This document shows, piece by piece, positions 6,135 through 6,284 of a DNA stretch of 6,284 nt. The notes under the pieces are model-generated. The model had not been told where the DNA came from. It was given only the letters and a program-made list of their open reading frames with translations, and did no database searches. Position numbers and translations under genes: made by a program. How positions within the stretch are numbered: position 1 is the first letter of the stretch; the number at the start of each line of letters is the position of its first letter. This DNA is from Gemmatimonadota bacterium (GTDB taxonomy: Bacteria > Gemmatimonadota > Gemmatimonadetes > Longimicrobiales > Gaopeijiaceae): assembly GCA_016209995.1 (NCBI GenBank), contig JACQVC010000103.1:1-6284 (forward strand), in the 5' to 3' direction.

Positions 6135-6218
6135 GCAAACGGGGGTATGACTTGCATGACACGATGAGACCGTTCTGGCTGCTGGGTCGGCCATGAACGC
6201 TCCTGGAGGATAGGACCG

Positions 6219-6284
6219 ATGATCACGTTCACCCAAGCGGCGCGCTCGATGGTGCTCAACTATCTCGGCCAGCCCGGGATGGAG
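6219..6284 (+). CDS. Start of a divergent gene, 22 codons seen; possibly a small Fe-S carrier/biogenesis protein
   Basis: ATG at 6219 is preceded by GGAGG (6205-6209) with a 9-nt spacer and opens a frame that stays free of stops to the window edge: MITFTQAARSMVLNYLGQPG and two more residues. This opening, a short strand (ITFT) followed by an amphipathic helix (QAARSMVLNYL), resembles the N-terminus of A-type Fe-S carriers (HesB/IscA/ErpA, typically MITLTxxAxxKVxxxL) and of NfuA/NifU proteins with a degenerate A-type domain. The cysteines that would settle this lie outside the window. A putative promoter lies upstream at 6106-6134. That a gene begins here is fairly likely; the family is a guess from 22 residues. 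Confidence 0.6.
   Translation, partial: MITFTQAARSMVLNYLGQPGME

Larger units (their letters stand above)
5862..6218. other. Divergent intergenic region / glyQS leader, 357 bp
   Basis: This gap lies between the divergent glyQS and plus-strand gene starts. It holds a perfect hairpin (5931-5954), a plus-strand sigma70-like promoter (6106-6134) and a ribosome site (6205-6209). Another foldable stretch is CGA-A-GCGAG (6011-6019) against CTCGCTCG (6037-6044), an 8-bp stem with one bulged A. I found no tRNA, no complete T-box motif and no riboswitch core that I can defend. For glyQS only a weak promoter candidate exists (TTGCTC, 17 nt, TAGCTT, reading leftward from about 6009), so its promoter is unassigned. 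Confidence 0.6.

Noticed and set aside
5862..6236. N-terminal extension of GlyRS up to 6236
   Set aside because: GlyRS similarity begins at about MGKLVSLAKRRG. The 125 extra codons cross the hairpin and the divergent gene's promoter and start, and resemble no protein domain.
1..6284. Defence system, prophage, insertion sequence or CRISPR array
   Set aside because: No transposase, integrase, nuclease-defence gene or regularly spaced direct repeats were seen. The gene content is housekeeping-like.

Overview
This is a GC-rich bacterial window (my impression is roughly two-thirds G+C; not computed). Six tightly packed genes lie on the minus strand, and the first 22 codons of a divergent gene lie on the plus strand at the right edge. 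The glycyl-tRNA synthetase is the dimeric alpha2 type, which is found in Actinobacteria, Deinococcus-Thermus, Bacteroidetes, Gemmatimonadota and other groups. It is not the alpha/beta tetramer of E. coli. TTG and GTG starts and stop-start overlaps fit a high-GC lineage. Gemmatimonadota or a relative is a guess, and nothing in the window fixes the phylum.

In the order of minus-strand transcription (right to left), the genes are: glyQS (5861-4506), a LeuT-fold Na+-dependent transporter (4493-3006), a zincin metallopeptidase-like protein with an extra C-terminal beta-rich region (3004-2222), a 143-bp gap holding a REPIN-like palindromic repeat (2108-2203), an unrecognised 265-residue protein (2078-1281), endonuclease III nth (1284-589), and a zinc-dependent MDR dehydrogenase running off the left edge (566-1). 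Spacings are 12 nt, 1 nt, 143 nt, a 4-nt overlap (ATGA) and 22 nt. This looks like one or two operons, with the repeat as the only visible break. Two starts are TTG codons supported by well-placed ribosome binding sites (4493 and 566).

The 357-bp region 5862-6218 separates glyQS from the divergent gene and must hold both promoters. The plus side has a credible sigma70-type promoter (6106-6134) and a good ribosome binding site (6205-6209). The glyQS side has a long leader with a perfect 10-bp hairpin (5931-5954) but no convincing promoter. The short N-terminal peptide of the divergent gene resembles the opening of small Fe-S carrier proteins, which is a tentative reading.

Functionally the cluster mixes translation (GlyRS), solute uptake, a putative protease, base-excision repair and a dehydrogenase, so it looks like a housekeeping neighbourhood and not a dedicated pathway. 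I do not see a defence system, CRISPR array, prophage or complete mobile element. The most unusual items are the altered TM6 substrate-site motif of the transporter, the possible DnaJ-C-terminal-like domain behind the zincin, and the unexplained glyQS leader hairpin.
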